From NCBI GenBank assembly GCA_937896235.1, contig CALBMX010000034.1, positions 124,001-188,000 of the forward strand: DNA of 64,000 bases. The letters run 5' to 3'. A program made the position numbers and the translations under genes. This stretch comes from an uncultured bacterium. Lineage in GTDB: Bacteria > Planctomycetota > UBA1135 > GCA-002686595. Of the stretch, positions 53,624 to 62,605 are shown in pieces. Within the stretch, counting starts at the first letter, position 1; each line of letters begins with the position of its first letter. The notes under the pieces are model-generated. The model was not told where the DNA came from. It did no database searches and saw only the letters and a program-made list of their open reading frames with translations.

Positions 53624-54157
53624 ATGGCGAAAAACTCAGAACGCAGCCGCCCCCAGAAGAGCTCGGGTGCGGGCGCAGCTATCGCAGGTTTGGGTGTGGT
53701 CCTCATACTTGGCGTGATCGTTGTTCTTGGAATCATGGCCTCCAAGGGTAGCCAGGTCAAAATGGAAGTGGATGTTGTCGCGGAGAAGCGGGACCCCTTT
53801 GAGGGGCTTGAGCGTGACGATGGAATGATTCGAAAGGCGCCCAAAGCGCAGACGTTTAGCGGAAAGTCGTTCGATTCCGAAGCGGCCGAGTGGGAAGCTG
53901 TGCTGACCCTTCAGTATGAAGCTGCAGAACTTCACAGCAAGTCCGGAACTTTGCGCGAAGCGGGCGACAGCGACTGGCGCAAAGTCGCCCGGGAAGCAAA
54001 GGTCTTGTACGAGGAAGTGCTAGAGAAAGGCCGCGCCTATCGAGCCATCTATGCCGGTGAATTCGGCGAGACAGCATCGGAGGTAAAGCGATTAGACCAG
54101 ACCTTAGAGATCTGGAATCGGACTCTGATGGGATTGCATAAGACGGTCGGGGCGTAG
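53624..54157 (+). CDS. Small single-pass membrane protein, unknown
   Basis: 177 aa. A polar, basic N-terminus is followed by a membrane helix (residues about 20-41, IAGLGVVLILGVIVVLGIMAS) and then a soluble helical part with many Glu, Lys and Ala. No family is recognised. It could be an anchored adaptor. It lies 3 bp before the SDR gene, so the two are co-transcribed. Confidence 0.6.
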   Translation: MAKNSERSRPQKSSGAGAAIAGLGVVLILGVIVVLGIMASKGSQVKMEVDVVAEKRDPFEGLERDDGMIRKAPKAQTFSGKSFDSEAAEWEAVLTLQYEAAELHSKSGTLREAGDSDWRKVAREAKVLYEEVLEKGRAYRAIYAGEFGETASEVKRLDQTLEIWNRTLMGLHKTVGA

Positions 54158-54160
54158 GCC

Positions 54161-54979
54161 ATGCGCCGTGCCCTTGTTACAGGCGCCTCGTCTGGAATTG
54201 GCGAGGCGACAGCGAGGCTCTTGGCTTCGCATGGATACGCGGTCGCGCTCTTAGCGCGTCGACTCGAGCCGCTCGAAGCTGTTGCGGCTGAACTTGCCGC
54301 CGAGGGTGGAGTGGCCTCTTCTGGTGGTCGTCACCACGTTGTGACTTGCGACATGACGAGCTCGGCATCGATCGCCCAGGCCGCCAAAGACCTTGCCGAA
54401 AATTTCGGCACAATCGACTTGGTCGTCTGTAACGCAGGTGTCGGCTACCGCGCAAAAATCGAAGAGCTTGACGACGACCTACTCGACGCGGTCTTTGCCA
54501 CGAACGTACTCGGCCCGATGCGGCTTGCCCGCGAGCTGCTCCCGATCCTGCGCCTGAGCGAGCGCGCGGTTTGGGTCAACGTCTCGTCGGTGGTGGGGCG
54601 CCGCGGCATTCCTGGCCAGGCCGCCTACAGCGCCACGAAGGCAGCCCTTGGCTCCTTCGCCGAGGCCCTGCGCCTGGAGTGGGCCACCGAGGGCAAGGGC
54701 GGCATCGCGGTCTGTACCTTGAACCCGGCCCTGACGGCCACGGGCTTCTTCGAGGCTCAGCCCAACCCGGGCTCCCTGCCCAATCCGGACCTAGCTGGTG
54801 CGGCCGGTCCGATGGATGTGGCCCGGGAGATCTTGAAGCTCGACAAGAATCCCGAGCCCGAGCGAAGCCTGCGCTGGAAGTGGTGGCTGCTGGGGGCACT
54901 GACTCCGATCTTTCCGCGTCTAAGCGATCGTATGCTCGCGAAGAAACTTGGCGGCGGTTGGCAGGCACCCTCGAGGTAG
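54161..54979 (+). CDS. Short-chain dehydrogenase/reductase (SDR)
   Basis: 272 aa. The coenzyme motif TGASSGIGEATARLLASHG (residues 7-25), the NAG block VVCNAGVGYRAK, the catalytic Ser in VNVSSVVGRRG and the Tyr/Lys pair YSATKAAL (Y-x3-K) are all present, so it is an active classical SDR oxidoreductase. The closest groups are short-chain reductases of lipids or ketones; the substrate is unknown. It lies upstream of a desaturase in the same direction, so a lipid role is plausible. Confidence 0.88.
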   Translation: MRRALVTGASSGIGEATARLLASHGYAVALLARRLEPLEAVAAELAAEGGVASSGGRHHVVTCDMTSSASIAQAAKDLAENFGTIDLVVCNAGVGYRAKIEELDDDLLDAVFATNVLGPMRLARELLPILRLSERAVWVNVSSVVGRRGIPGQAAYSATKAALGSFAEALRLEWATEGKGGIAVCTLNPALTATGFFEAQPNPGSLPNPDLAGAAGPMDVAREILKLDKNPEPERSLRWKWWLLGALTPIFPRLSDRMLAKKLGGGWQAPSR

Positions 54980-55018
54980 ACCCGCTCGCAACGGCATTCC
55001 CGGGTATGATTTCCGTCC

Positions 55019-55873
55019 ATGGGAAGCAGCCCAAAGAACACTGAAGCGAGGGAACTTGAGAAGGCCGAGTCCGTGAAGCTCTTCGCCCATCCAGGCATCG
55101 ACTTCCCGACGATCCTACTGGCGGTAGTCATGTGGGCGGGACTAGCCGCGAACTTCGCCTGGGCTGCTGGCGTCTCGGAGTGGACAGCCTGGATTGGCTT
55201 GCGCCATGTTCTCGTGGGCACGTTCTTCTTGAACATGTCCTTCACGATCTGGCACGAGGCGGCCCACGGAACCGTCTTCCGCGCAAGGGCCGCGAACGAT
55301 GTGCTCGGCGCACTCACTGCATGGCCCGCGATGATCCCGTACTTCACCGTTCGGCGCGACCACAACCTACACCACGACTTCGTCAACGACCCCGAGCGCG
55401 ACCCGGACTTCTGGTTCCTGGAAGGTTCGATCTGGTCCCTGCCGTTCCGCTATCCGAAGGGCGCCAAGCGCGCCGTGGAGATCGTCGACCGCAGCGGCCG
55501 CCCGGCTTGGGAGGTGAACCTCGATCGGTTCCTACTCGTGCTGGTACTCGTCGCACTCGGCCTGGGCATCTGGCTCGCTTCACCCCTGGCGGTTCTGTTC
55601 GCATGGATCCTGCCCAAGGGATTCGCCATGTGGATCCACGCTTGGTACGTGAACGTGCTGCCCCACCGCGACCTGCCCGCCGAGCGCTTCCACGACACGC
55701 GCATCTACACCCAAGCTTGGCTCGTGCCGCTCACGATCTGCCACAGCTACCACGGCCTGCACCACATCTGGCCAACGCTTCCTTGGCACCGCTACCCGCG
55801 CGCCTTCAAGCTGAAGCGCGACTTCCTCGAGAGCCGCGGCGTGCCGATCTTCCCAAGGTCAAAGACGTCATGA
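55019..55873 (+). CDS. Fatty-acid desaturase family membrane enzyme
   Basis: 284 aa with about four membrane segments. The three His boxes of the di-iron desaturase/hydroxylase superfamily are present: WHEAAHGT (H-x3-H), RDHNLHHDF (H-x2-HH) and SYHGLHHIWP (HGLHH). It should introduce a double bond or hydroxyl into an acyl chain or carotenoid using oxygen. The product cannot be assigned. It shares its last four bases with the methyltransferase start, so they are coupled; the SDR is 39 bp upstream. Confidence 0.9.
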   Translation: MGSSPKNTEARELEKAESVKLFAHPGIDFPTILLAVVMWAGLAANFAWAAGVSEWTAWIGLRHVLVGTFFLNMSFTIWHEAAHGTVFRARAANDVLGALTAWPAMIPYFTVRRDHNLHHDFVNDPERDPDFWFLEGSIWSLPFRYPKGAKRAVEIVDRSGRPAWEVNLDRFLLVLVLVALGLGIWLASPLAVLFAWILPKGFAMWIHAWYVNVLPHRDLPAERFHDTRIYTQAWLVPLTICHSYHGLHHIWPTLPWHRYPRAFKLKRDFLESRGVPIFPRSKTS

Positions 55874-56865
55874 AGAGCGAGCCCAAGCGCCCGGCATTTC
55901 TAGCCGACGAGAGCATTGCCCAGACGATCGCCAAGGAAGAGGTGACCTGCTGCGTGTGCGGCGGCACGGACTCCGAGCTTGTGGCGAAGGGCTTTGACTA
56001 CGAGTACAAGACATCCCGCGACGAGTGGCACTACGTCAAGTGCAAGGGCTGTGAGCTGGTGTACTTGAACCCGCGTCCGGCCACGTCCGAGCTGGGCACG
56101 ATCTACCCCTCGAACTACTACTCCTTCGACGAGTCCCAGCGCAGCAATGGACTCGTGACCTTCTTTCGGCGCAAGCTAGAGGCGATGAAAGCGAAGGCAT
56201 TCGAGCGCGCTCTCGGCAGCGGAAAGAAGCGCATCCTAGATGTGGGCTGCGGCGACGGCCGGTTCCTTGGGGCCCTTGCGGACTACGGTCCCGAGCAATG
56301 GGAGCTCTTCGGTATCGACATCGACGAGCAGGCCGTTGAGCGTGCGCGAGCCCGCGGTATCCACGCTGAGTTTACGCGCCTCGAAGACTATGATCCCGGT
56401 GGAGAGAAGTTCGACATGATCGTTCTCTTCCAAGTCGTCGAGCACGTATCCGCACCGGACGAGATGGCGGAGAAGGTGCGCGGCCTGCTGGCACCCGGTG
56501 GGCTGTTTGTGGTGGAGACTCCCGACGTTGCGGGTCTGGATGAGTCCATCTATCGAGACGGACTTTGGGGCGGCTACCACATCCCACGCCACTGGACCCT
56601 GTTCACCCCAAGCACACTGGGCAAGCTGCTCACGAATGCGGGCTTTGAGCATGTCTCGAGTACGCCGCTAATCAGCACGTCCTTCTGGATCAACTCTTTC
56701 TACAACTCGGCCCTCGTGCGCGGCAAGGGCGCGCGGACGCTCAAGTTCTACGACTACCAGAATCCCCTGCTACTCGCCCCGCTGATCCTACTCGACAAGC
56801 TGCGCATGCTTTTCGGCGCGCGCACATCGAACCAGCGCATGATTGCGCGGCGCGTCGAGCGCTAG
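55870..56865 (+). CDS. Class I SAM methyltransferase with a zinc-binding N-terminus
   Basis: 331 aa from the ATG at 55870. The first 70 residues have a zinc-ribbon-like pair (CCVCGGTDSEL and VKCKGCELVYLNPRP). The SAM-binding motif is ILDVGCGDGRFLGALADYG near residue 120. VVEHVSAPDEMAEKVRGLLAPGGLFVVETPD is typical of methyltransferases that act on lipids, quinones or sugars. It is translationally coupled to the desaturase. The open frame extends far upstream to 55132, but that part is the desaturase in another frame, so I use 55870. Confidence 0.85.
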   Translation: MKSEPKRPAFLADESIAQTIAKEEVTCCVCGGTDSELVAKGFDYEYKTSRDEWHYVKCKGCELVYLNPRPATSELGTIYPSNYYSFDESQRSNGLVTFFRRKLEAMKAKAFERALGSGKKRILDVGCGDGRFLGALADYGPEQWELFGIDIDEQAVERARARGIHAEFTRLEDYDPGGEKFDMIVLFQVVEHVSAPDEMAEKVRGLLAPGGLFVVETPDVAGLDESIYRDGLWGGYHIPRHWTLFTPSTLGKLLTNAGFEHVSSTPLISTSFWINSFYNSALVRGKGARTLKFYDYQNPLLLAPLILLDKLRMLFGARTSNQRMIARRVER

Positions 56866-56903
56866 CGATCGACTAGGCACTCGCGCCCAGAGAGACGCGC
56901 GCT

Positions 56904-57431
56904 CTAGTATTCGAGCCCGAGCTTCTCGAGCTTCGGCTGGATCACCATGCGGCAGTAGCCCTGGTTCTTGTTCTGGCGGTAGTAGTCCTGGTGGTCCTGT
57001 TGCGCGCGATAGAACGTGCTCGCCGCGGTGATCTCGGTGACGATCGGGTTCGCGAAGACACCGGATGCATCGGCCAGTTTGAGCGACTCGGTCGCGTCCG
57101 ATTCTTGTTGCCCGTCGTGGAAGTAGATCGCCGAGCGGTACTGGGTTCCCACGTCCGCACCTTGGAAGTTAAGCGTCGTCGGGTCGTGCAGCTTCCAGAA
57201 CCAGCCGAGCAGCTCGCGGTAGGAGATGACGCTTGGATCGAACTCGACTTCCAGGACCTCCGCGTGGCCCGTGGTGCCCGCGCAGACAGCTCCGTAGGTT
57301 GGGCTGTCGACGTGGCCGCCCATGAAGCCGGCGCTCATGGAGAGGACGCCGGGAACTTGGACCAGGACGGCTTCGACGCACCAGTAGCAGCCGGCGCCGA
57401 AGGTTGCGATGGAGGTGTTGGAGTTGCTCAT
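56904..57431 (-). CDS. msrA: Peptide methionine sulfoxide reductase A
   Basis: 175 aa from the ATG at 57431. The active-site motif TFGAGCYWCVEAV (Cys 15, with Trp and a second Cys 18) is close to the GCFWC form of the family, and HAEVLEVEFDP, YRELLGWFWKLHDPTT and QYRSAIYFHD are present. It reduces methionine-S-sulfoxide in oxidised proteins using thioredoxin. It is divergent from the TIM-barrel gene at 57510. The open frame goes on to 57551, but a Met in front of the catalytic region is the natural start. Confidence 0.92.
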   Translation of the reverse strand: MSNSNTSIATFGAGCYWCVEAVLVQVPGVLSMSAGFMGGHVDSPTYGAVCAGTTGHAEVLEVEFDPSVISYRELLGWFWKLHDPTTLNFQGADVGTQYRSAIYFHDGQQESDATESLKLADASGVFANPIVTEITAASTFYRAQQDHQDYYRQNKNQGYCRMVIQPKLEKLGLEY

Positions 57432-57509
57432 GGCGGGAAGATAGCACGAAGGGCTCAACTTGGCTGTGAAGGTGCAGCGAAGAACGGGGCGCCTTGTTAG
57501 GATTCGCCC

Positions 57510-58400
57510 ATGTACCGCATCGGCTACAACACGAACGGGCTCTCCCATCACCGACCCATCGACGCCCTGCGCGTGGCTTCAGAGCTGGGTTACGAGGCCT
57601 TAGCCTTGACACCGGACCCAGGTTGTTTGGATCCCTACAACCTGCAGCGCGACCATGTGGACGAGCTGCGCTTGGCTTCGGATGACCATGGTGTCGAGCT
57701 CGTGATTGAGACAGGCTCACGCTACCTCTTGGATCCAAGCCGCAAGCACTTCCCCACGCTGCTCGAGCTCGGGACCGAGGACCGCGCGCGGCGCGTGGAC
57801 TTCCTTAAGCGCTGCGTGGACTTGGCGGCGCTACTCGGTGCGCCGGTGGTTTCGGTGTGGAGCGGCGCGGCCCCGGAGGGCGTCGTGGCGGACTGGCGCG
57901 AGCGCACCGGCGACCCCGATCCCGGCACAAACTGCGAGCGCCCCTGGCGCTTTCTCTGCGAGGGCATAGAGCAGCTGCTTGGCCACGCCAAGGGCACGGG
58001 TGTGCGCATCGCCCTTGAGCCAGAGCCTGGCATGTTCGTGGCACGCACCAAGGGTTACGGCGAGCTCTTGCAGCGCCTGGGCTGCTCGGGAGACGAGCTT
58101 GGCCTAACCCTGGACGTCGGCCACTGCCTTGTGACCGGTGACTCGATCCCGAGCGAGGTCGAGGCCTGGAAGAAGCGCCTTGTGAATGTGCACCTGGACG
58201 ACATCAAGGACGGGATTCACAACCACCGCATGTTCGGCGAGGGCGAGCTCGATCTTGGCGAAGCCCTGCGCTGCCTTGTGGATGCGGACTTCGACGGTGT
58301 CGCATCCGTCGAGCTCTCACGGGACAGCCACCGCGGCCCTGTGGCCGCGGCCGAGGCCATGATGCACATCCGCCGCGCCCTCGGCAGCTTCGCGAACTAG
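57510..58400 (+). CDS. Sugar phosphate isomerase/epimerase-like TIM barrel
   Basis: 296 aa in the AP_endonuc_2/xylose isomerase-like TIM-barrel family. Typical residues are the metal-binding ALEPEPGMFVA (Glu), DVGHCLVTGDS (His, Asp), VNVHLDDIKDGIHNHRMFGEGELD and VASVELSRDSHR. Members are often hydroxypyruvate or inosose isomerases, or DNA-repair-like enzymes; the substrate cannot be told from the sequence. It lies 42 bp before the convergent LeuA-family gene. Confidence 0.8.
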   Translation: MYRIGYNTNGLSHHRPIDALRVASELGYEALALTPDPGCLDPYNLQRDHVDELRLASDDHGVELVIETGSRYLLDPSRKHFPTLLELGTEDRARRVDFLKRCVDLAALLGAPVVSVWSGAAPEGVVADWRERTGDPDPGTNCERPWRFLCEGIEQLLGHAKGTGVRIALEPEPGMFVARTKGYGELLQRLGCSGDELGLTLDVGHCLVTGDSIPSEVEAWKKRLVNVHLDDIKDGIHNHRMFGEGELDLGEALRCLVDADFDGVASVELSRDSHRGPVAAAEAMMHIRRALGSFAN

Positions 58401-58442
58401 GGCTGCTGCCGGGCGATCGCCCAGCCGCAAGCGCCGCAAGTC

Positions 58443-59657
58443 CTAGCCGTGGGCGGCCGCCAAGACCTCGGTGTCGCTCAACATGCGCGGGGAGTTCTTC
58501 GCCGCCTCAAGCACCTGCTGAATGCGCTGGTCCGTGGCTTGTACACCGTTCTTCTCCAGCACCCAAGCGACGTTGGACTTGCCGCTCATGGGGCCCACCT
58601 TGATCGACTGCTCCATGCCAAACATGCCCGCGGGCACGCCCGAGTAGACGCGGTCCGCAAGCCAGTGGTCACCCTTATTGAAGGCCTTCACCACGGCGGC
58701 GGCATGGACGCCAGTGCCGGTCTCGAAGGCGTCCTTGCCAAAGATCGGGTAGTTGTGGGGGATCGGCGAGCCGATGGTCTCCGAGGCGAGGTGCACGTAC
58801 TCGCCAAGCTGCGCCATGTCGTTGTCGATCCAGCCGTTGAGCTTGAGGTTCGCGAGCAGCAGGTCCATCTCCGTGTTGCCCGCGCGCTCGCCGATGCCGA
58901 GTGCTGTTCCGTGGATGCGCGTGGCGCCGGCTTCGATGGCCGCCAGGGAGTTCGCGAGCCCGAGCCCGCGGTCGCGATGCCCGTGCCAGTCGATACCGAC
59001 GTCAACGCCCATGTCATCAACGATGCCTTTGACGAAGGTGACCAAACGTTTCGTACCGCTCGGCGTGATGTGGCCGCAGGTGTCGCAAATGCAGAGGCGA
59101 CTTGCGCCAGCCTCGATCGCGGCCCGATAGAGTGCATCGACCTCTTCCGGCTTTGCGCGTGCAGTGTCCTCCGTCACAAACATGACGGGTAGACCCTCCT
59201 TATGGGCAAATTCCACACCAGACTTCGCAAGTCCCAGGACCTTCTCAAAATCCCACCCCTCGGCGAACATGCGAATGCCGCTAGAGCCGATAAACGCGCA
59301 GACTTCGACGGGGGAACCCAAGGTCTGCACCATGTCCGCGACGGGTTGAATGTCACTGATCATCGTGCGGCACGCAACGTTCGGGGTGATGGCAAGGGAC
59401 TCCATCTCACGACACAGGGCTGCGATGTGGTCGCGCGCGTGCTGGCTGGCACCCGGTAGGCCCACATTCGCAGTGTGGATGCCGAGGTCATCCATCAGGT
59501 GAATGAGCCGAATTTTGTCCTCTAAGCTGGGCTCAACCGCCGATGGGCTCTGCAGGCCGTCGCGCAGGGTCTCGTCGTCGAACTGAATCTCGGTCGCCAA
59601 CTCGGCGTATGGCGTATTCCAGTCGTAGATGAGTTTGGTTTCGTCGAGGTTCGTCAT
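58443..59657 (-). CDS. LeuA-family alpha-acyl-CoA condensing enzyme
   Basis: 404 aa from the ATG at 59657. The HMGL-like barrel is clear: the metal-binding motif DDETLRDGLQSP is near residue 27 (family form D-x-T-L-R-D-G-x-Q), with WHGHRDRGLGLANSLAAIEAGATRIHGTALGIGERAGNTEMD and SPIPHNYPIFGKDAFETGTGVHAAAV. The C-terminal leucine-sensing domain of LeuA is absent, because the protein ends soon after the barrel and a short linker. It could be isopropylmalate, homocitrate, citramalate or HMG-type synthase. Substrate choice is open. Confidence 0.82.
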   Translation of the reverse strand: MTNLDETKLIYDWNTPYAELATEIQFDDETLRDGLQSPSAVEPSLEDKIRLIHLMDDLGIHTANVGLPGASQHARDHIAALCREMESLAITPNVACRTMISDIQPVADMVQTLGSPVEVCAFIGSSGIRMFAEGWDFEKVLGLAKSGVEFAHKEGLPVMFVTEDTARAKPEEVDALYRAAIEAGASRLCICDTCGHITPSGTKRLVTFVKGIVDDMGVDVGIDWHGHRDRGLGLANSLAAIEAGATRIHGTALGIGERAGNTEMDLLLANLKLNGWIDNDMAQLGEYVHLASETIGSPIPHNYPIFGKDAFETGTGVHAAAVVKAFNKGDHWLADRVYSGVPAGMFGMEQSIKVGPMSGKSNVAWVLEKNGVQATDQRIQQVLEAAKNSPRMLSDTEVLAAAHG

Positions 59658-59905
59658 GTCGATATGCTTGAAAAATAGGTGCCGACGGCAGGTCGGCAGC
59701 ATTGTACGGCTTCTCTTGGGGCGGTGGACGCACTGCTTCCTGACTGTGGCCCTCGAAATCTCCAGCGAGGGCATTTTTGGAGGGGCCAAGATGTCGGAAA
59801 ATTCCACAACACCAGCCGCCATACGGGATACGGTTTATGGATCGCCCAACTCGTGAACGCCCCAAGAATGGGCGAATTTTGAACGTACACCTTCTGATTT
59901 CAACG

Positions 59906-61072
59906 ATGAACATCCCCAATTTCTTCGCATCGGCTCTCGCCATTCTTGCGCTCTCTTCCCCTCCGGCACTTGCTGGAGGCACTCCTTGGATACTGTCTTT
60001 GGACCAACCGGAGTACGCCCTTCACGAATCGATTAACTTTCAGGTTTCCGGCACACCGGGTGAATTTGGATTTATTCTCTTCGACCCCATCGGCGGCCCC
60101 TCCGAGCCCCTCCCGGGCCTCATTCTTGACATTGCTTTCTCGCCGCAATTCATGATTATGCCCCTCTTGTTACCAGCATCGGGGTCCGTCAACTTGCCCT
60201 GTGGCCTGACTTGCGATCTGTTGGCGATCTTGACCTCGATGCCCCCCCTGCACGTTCAGGGAGTGTCGATCGACCTCGCCACAGCGACTCCTTCTGCCTC
60301 GAACAGTGTCGTCCTTCAAATCAACGACAATTATGGTAACTGCGGTGCGTGTAGTGACTGCTTAGGCGGCGTTGTCTTCATGACGATGCGCTATGTAGGC
60401 CAAACCGCCGGATTCGTCGAGGCGGTGGAGTTCGACAAGAGCGGCGCCGTTAAGAACACCTATTTTTCGGGAAGCCTTCAGCCGTTTGACGTCATCTCCA
60501 TCAATGGCACCGGCAAGAGCAACAAGCTCGGAAAGATCCTTTCCATCCTGGTTGATGGCGCTGTCAGTACAGAAATCAACACCAGCTGCTCGAAACCAAT
60601 TGGCCCAGGACTCTCCTTCGGGGACTTTTTCGTGATCGCGGCCGATAGCAAGGATAACGGCCCGATCTGTCCGCAAACAGCTAGTGCCGGCGACGGCTGC
60701 GCAGACGGCAAGCCGATTGAGTTGGAGTTCCGGTATACCGGTGAGGATTGCAGCGCGAGCAGCCACGGACAGGACTCTACGAAGGCAACTTGTACCGGCG
60801 ATCCAGCGTTTGCCGCCACCGTTCACGCGCGCGCCTTTGGCAGTCATGGGGACGTCTACTTTGATGCCGACGTAAATTTAGGAGACTCTTTTTGGGTCAA
60901 AACCTCAGCGGCCGGAGTGACCAAACTCGACAACAGCATGAACGTTGAGCTGACTGACGCCGCCGGCAACTTGCTGCAGGCTGTAACCTTCCACGCCAGC
61001 TGCTCCCAGCCCATTGGAATCGGCGATGTGTATGGCGCACTTGCGTTGATCGGATACGTCGCGACTCCCTGA
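59906..61072 (+). CDS. Secreted protein with repeated DUF7467-like domains
   Basis: 388 aa with a signal peptide (residues 1-23, ending PALAGG). The two halves share a pattern: MRYVGQTAGFVEAVEFDKSG... FSGSLQPFDVISINGTGKSNKLGKILSILVDG... INTSCSKPIGPGLSFGDFFVIA, and then LEFRYTGEDCSASSHGQDSTKATCTGDPAFAATVHARAFGSHGDVYF... HASCSQPIGIGDVYGALALIG. This type, with the CSQPIG block, is the family I know as DUF7467, common in planctomycete exported proteins. The function is unknown; many Cys residues suggest disulfides. An intrinsic terminator follows. Confidence 0.65.
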   Translation: MNIPNFFASALAILALSSPPALAGGTPWILSLDQPEYALHESINFQVSGTPGEFGFILFDPIGGPSEPLPGLILDIAFSPQFMIMPLLLPASGSVNLPCGLTCDLLAILTSMPPLHVQGVSIDLATATPSASNSVVLQINDNYGNCGACSDCLGGVVFMTMRYVGQTAGFVEAVEFDKSGAVKNTYFSGSLQPFDVISINGTGKSNKLGKILSILVDGAVSTEINTSCSKPIGPGLSFGDFFVIAADSKDNGPICPQTASAGDGCADGKPIELEFRYTGEDCSASSHGQDSTKATCTGDPAFAATVHARAFGSHGDVYFDADVNLGDSFWVKTSAAGVTKLDNSMNVELTDAAGNLLQAVTFHASCSQPIGIGDVYGALALIGYVATP

Positions 61073-61096
61073 TCCAACTTTCGAGGCTCTAACTTT

Positions 61097-61125
61097 AGAA
61101 GGCGCCCACTATGGGCGCCTTCTTT
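61097..61125 (+). terminator. Rho-independent terminator
   Basis: An 11-bp stem (AGAAGGCGCCC / GGGCGCCTTCT) with a 5-nt loop is followed by a short T-run. It stands 24 bp after the stop of the secreted repeat protein gene. Confidence 0.85.
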
Positions 61126-61196
61126 GCGTTAACTGCGAAGAACCCGGGTCTGACCCTTAGTCCTTCCAGTCAATCCGGATATCGTGCGGGTACACC

Positions 61197-62585
61197 ATGT
61201 CAAACACCGACCGCAACAACGAAGAAGATCTGCGCACCCTCGCGGACCTGATCGAGAACTCACCCGAGGCGCTTCCCGCGTTTTTGGCGGAGCTACACGC
61301 CGCGGATTTGGCTTCGTGGATGCAGTACAACTCCGGTCCCAGCGTGACGGCGGTCTTCCGCGCCTTGGACACCGAGGCCCGCGCGGACATTTTTGAATTC
61401 GCCACCAACAAGGTCGAGGCGGAGATTGTGCAGCTGCTCTCGCCGGGCGAGCTGATCGATGTCGTCGCGTTTCTTGGGGTGGACGAGGTGGTCGACCTCC
61501 TGACTTACGTCGAACCGCACGTCGCCGAACAGGTCTACGCGAGTGTTGAAGTGGAGCGCGCGAACGACCTCCGCCGTCTGCGCGGATTTGCGCCCGACAC
61601 CGCGGGCGGTTTGATGACGACCGACTTCGCGACCGTGGGCCCCGACTCACGGGTCGGCGACGCCATCAAAGAGCTCCGACAAGAAGACGAGCGCACGATC
61701 GATGAAGAGGCCGGAATCTTCGTTGTCGACAAACAGGGCCTCCCCCTGGGTTGGATTTCCGATCGCGACCTGATTACGACGCCGATTCATACGCCGGTTC
61801 GGGACATCATGTCCGAGATTCCGGTGACGACCCTTGCTAGTGAGGATCAAGAGGAAGTGGCGATCATGGTGACGCGCTACAACCTGCAAGCTCTTGCGGT
61901 TGTCGACGTCAGGGGTGCCCTGATCGGAGTGGTCACAAGCGACGACGCGGCCGAGGTTTTCGAAGAAGAGGCGGAAGAGGACATTCGACGCATCGTCGGT
62001 ACCTCGACCGGCGAACAGACTCACCTACCCGTACTCGTACGTGTTCGCCAACGCCTGCCGCTTCAGCTGTTGACCGTAGTTGGTGGCCTAGCAACGGCCT
62101 TTATCTTGCGGTTGGCCATGCCGGGTGTAGGGGGCGAATCGGGAAGTCTCAACTCCGACGTGTTGCGCTACATTCCGATCATCATCGGCTTGGCGGGAAA
62201 CGTGGGAATCCAAGCCTCTACGATCCTTGTCCGGGCTTTTGCGACTGGAGAGGTTACGCCAGACCGCGAGTCGAGCGTGTTTGTCAGTGAGGTCTTGACC
62301 GGCCTTCTGATCGGAATGATCTGTGGCGTTGGAACCGCGCTAATCTCCGGCACCATGGAGTCGCACCTGGAGAACAACGCCGTCTTTGGGCTGACCGTGG
62401 GCCTTTCCGTTTCTTTGGCTGTAGCTTGGGCGTCCGTGCTTGGCTCTTCGATCCCCATGTTTTGTCGGCGAATGGGAATCGACCCAGCCATCGTTGCGGG
62501 TCCTTTCTTGATTACGATGTCGGACATAAGTGGGATCGGCATTTTTATGTTGTCCGCACACCTGCTCCTCTTCTCCGCGGGCTAG
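61197..62585 (+). CDS. mgtE: Magnesium transporter MgtE
   Basis: 462 aa. A cytoplasmic N domain (residues about 1-130) of helical repeats (ADLIENSPEALPAFLAELHAADLASWMQ) is followed by two CBS domains (EEAGIFVVDKQGLPLGWISDRDLIT and LQALAVVDVRGALIGVVTSDDAAEV). A five-helix membrane domain closes the protein, with GLAGNVGIQASTILVRAFATGEV. This is the typical gated magnesium channel, in which low Mg2+ opens the pore. It lies 20 bp before the signal peptidase gene. Confidence 0.93.
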   Translation: MSNTDRNNEEDLRTLADLIENSPEALPAFLAELHAADLASWMQYNSGPSVTAVFRALDTEARADIFEFATNKVEAEIVQLLSPGELIDVVAFLGVDEVVDLLTYVEPHVAEQVYASVEVERANDLRRLRGFAPDTAGGLMTTDFATVGPDSRVGDAIKELRQEDERTIDEEAGIFVVDKQGLPLGWISDRDLITTPIHTPVRDIMSEIPVTTLASEDQEEVAIMVTRYNLQALAVVDVRGALIGVVTSDDAAEVFEEEAEEDIRRIVGTSTGEQTHLPVLVRVRQRLPLQLLTVVGGLATAFILRLAMPGVGGESGSLNSDVLRYIPIIIGLAGNVGIQASTILVRAFATGEVTPDRESSVFVSEVLTGLLIGMICGVGTALISGTMESHLENNAVFGLTVGLSVSLAVAWASVLGSSIPMFCRRMGIDPAIVAGPFLITMSDISGIGIFMLSAHLLLFSAG

Positions 62586-62605
62586 CTTCTCAACTCGCCA
62601 AAACA

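Noticed and set aside
55132-55869. Long upstream extension of the methyltransferase ORF
   Set aside because: This part is the desaturase gene read in another frame; its Arg/Pro-rich residues are not protein-like.
58411-58422. GGGCGATCGCCC palindrome between convergent genes
   Set aside because: It is too short, with no T-run, and such GC palindromes arise by chance in this composition.
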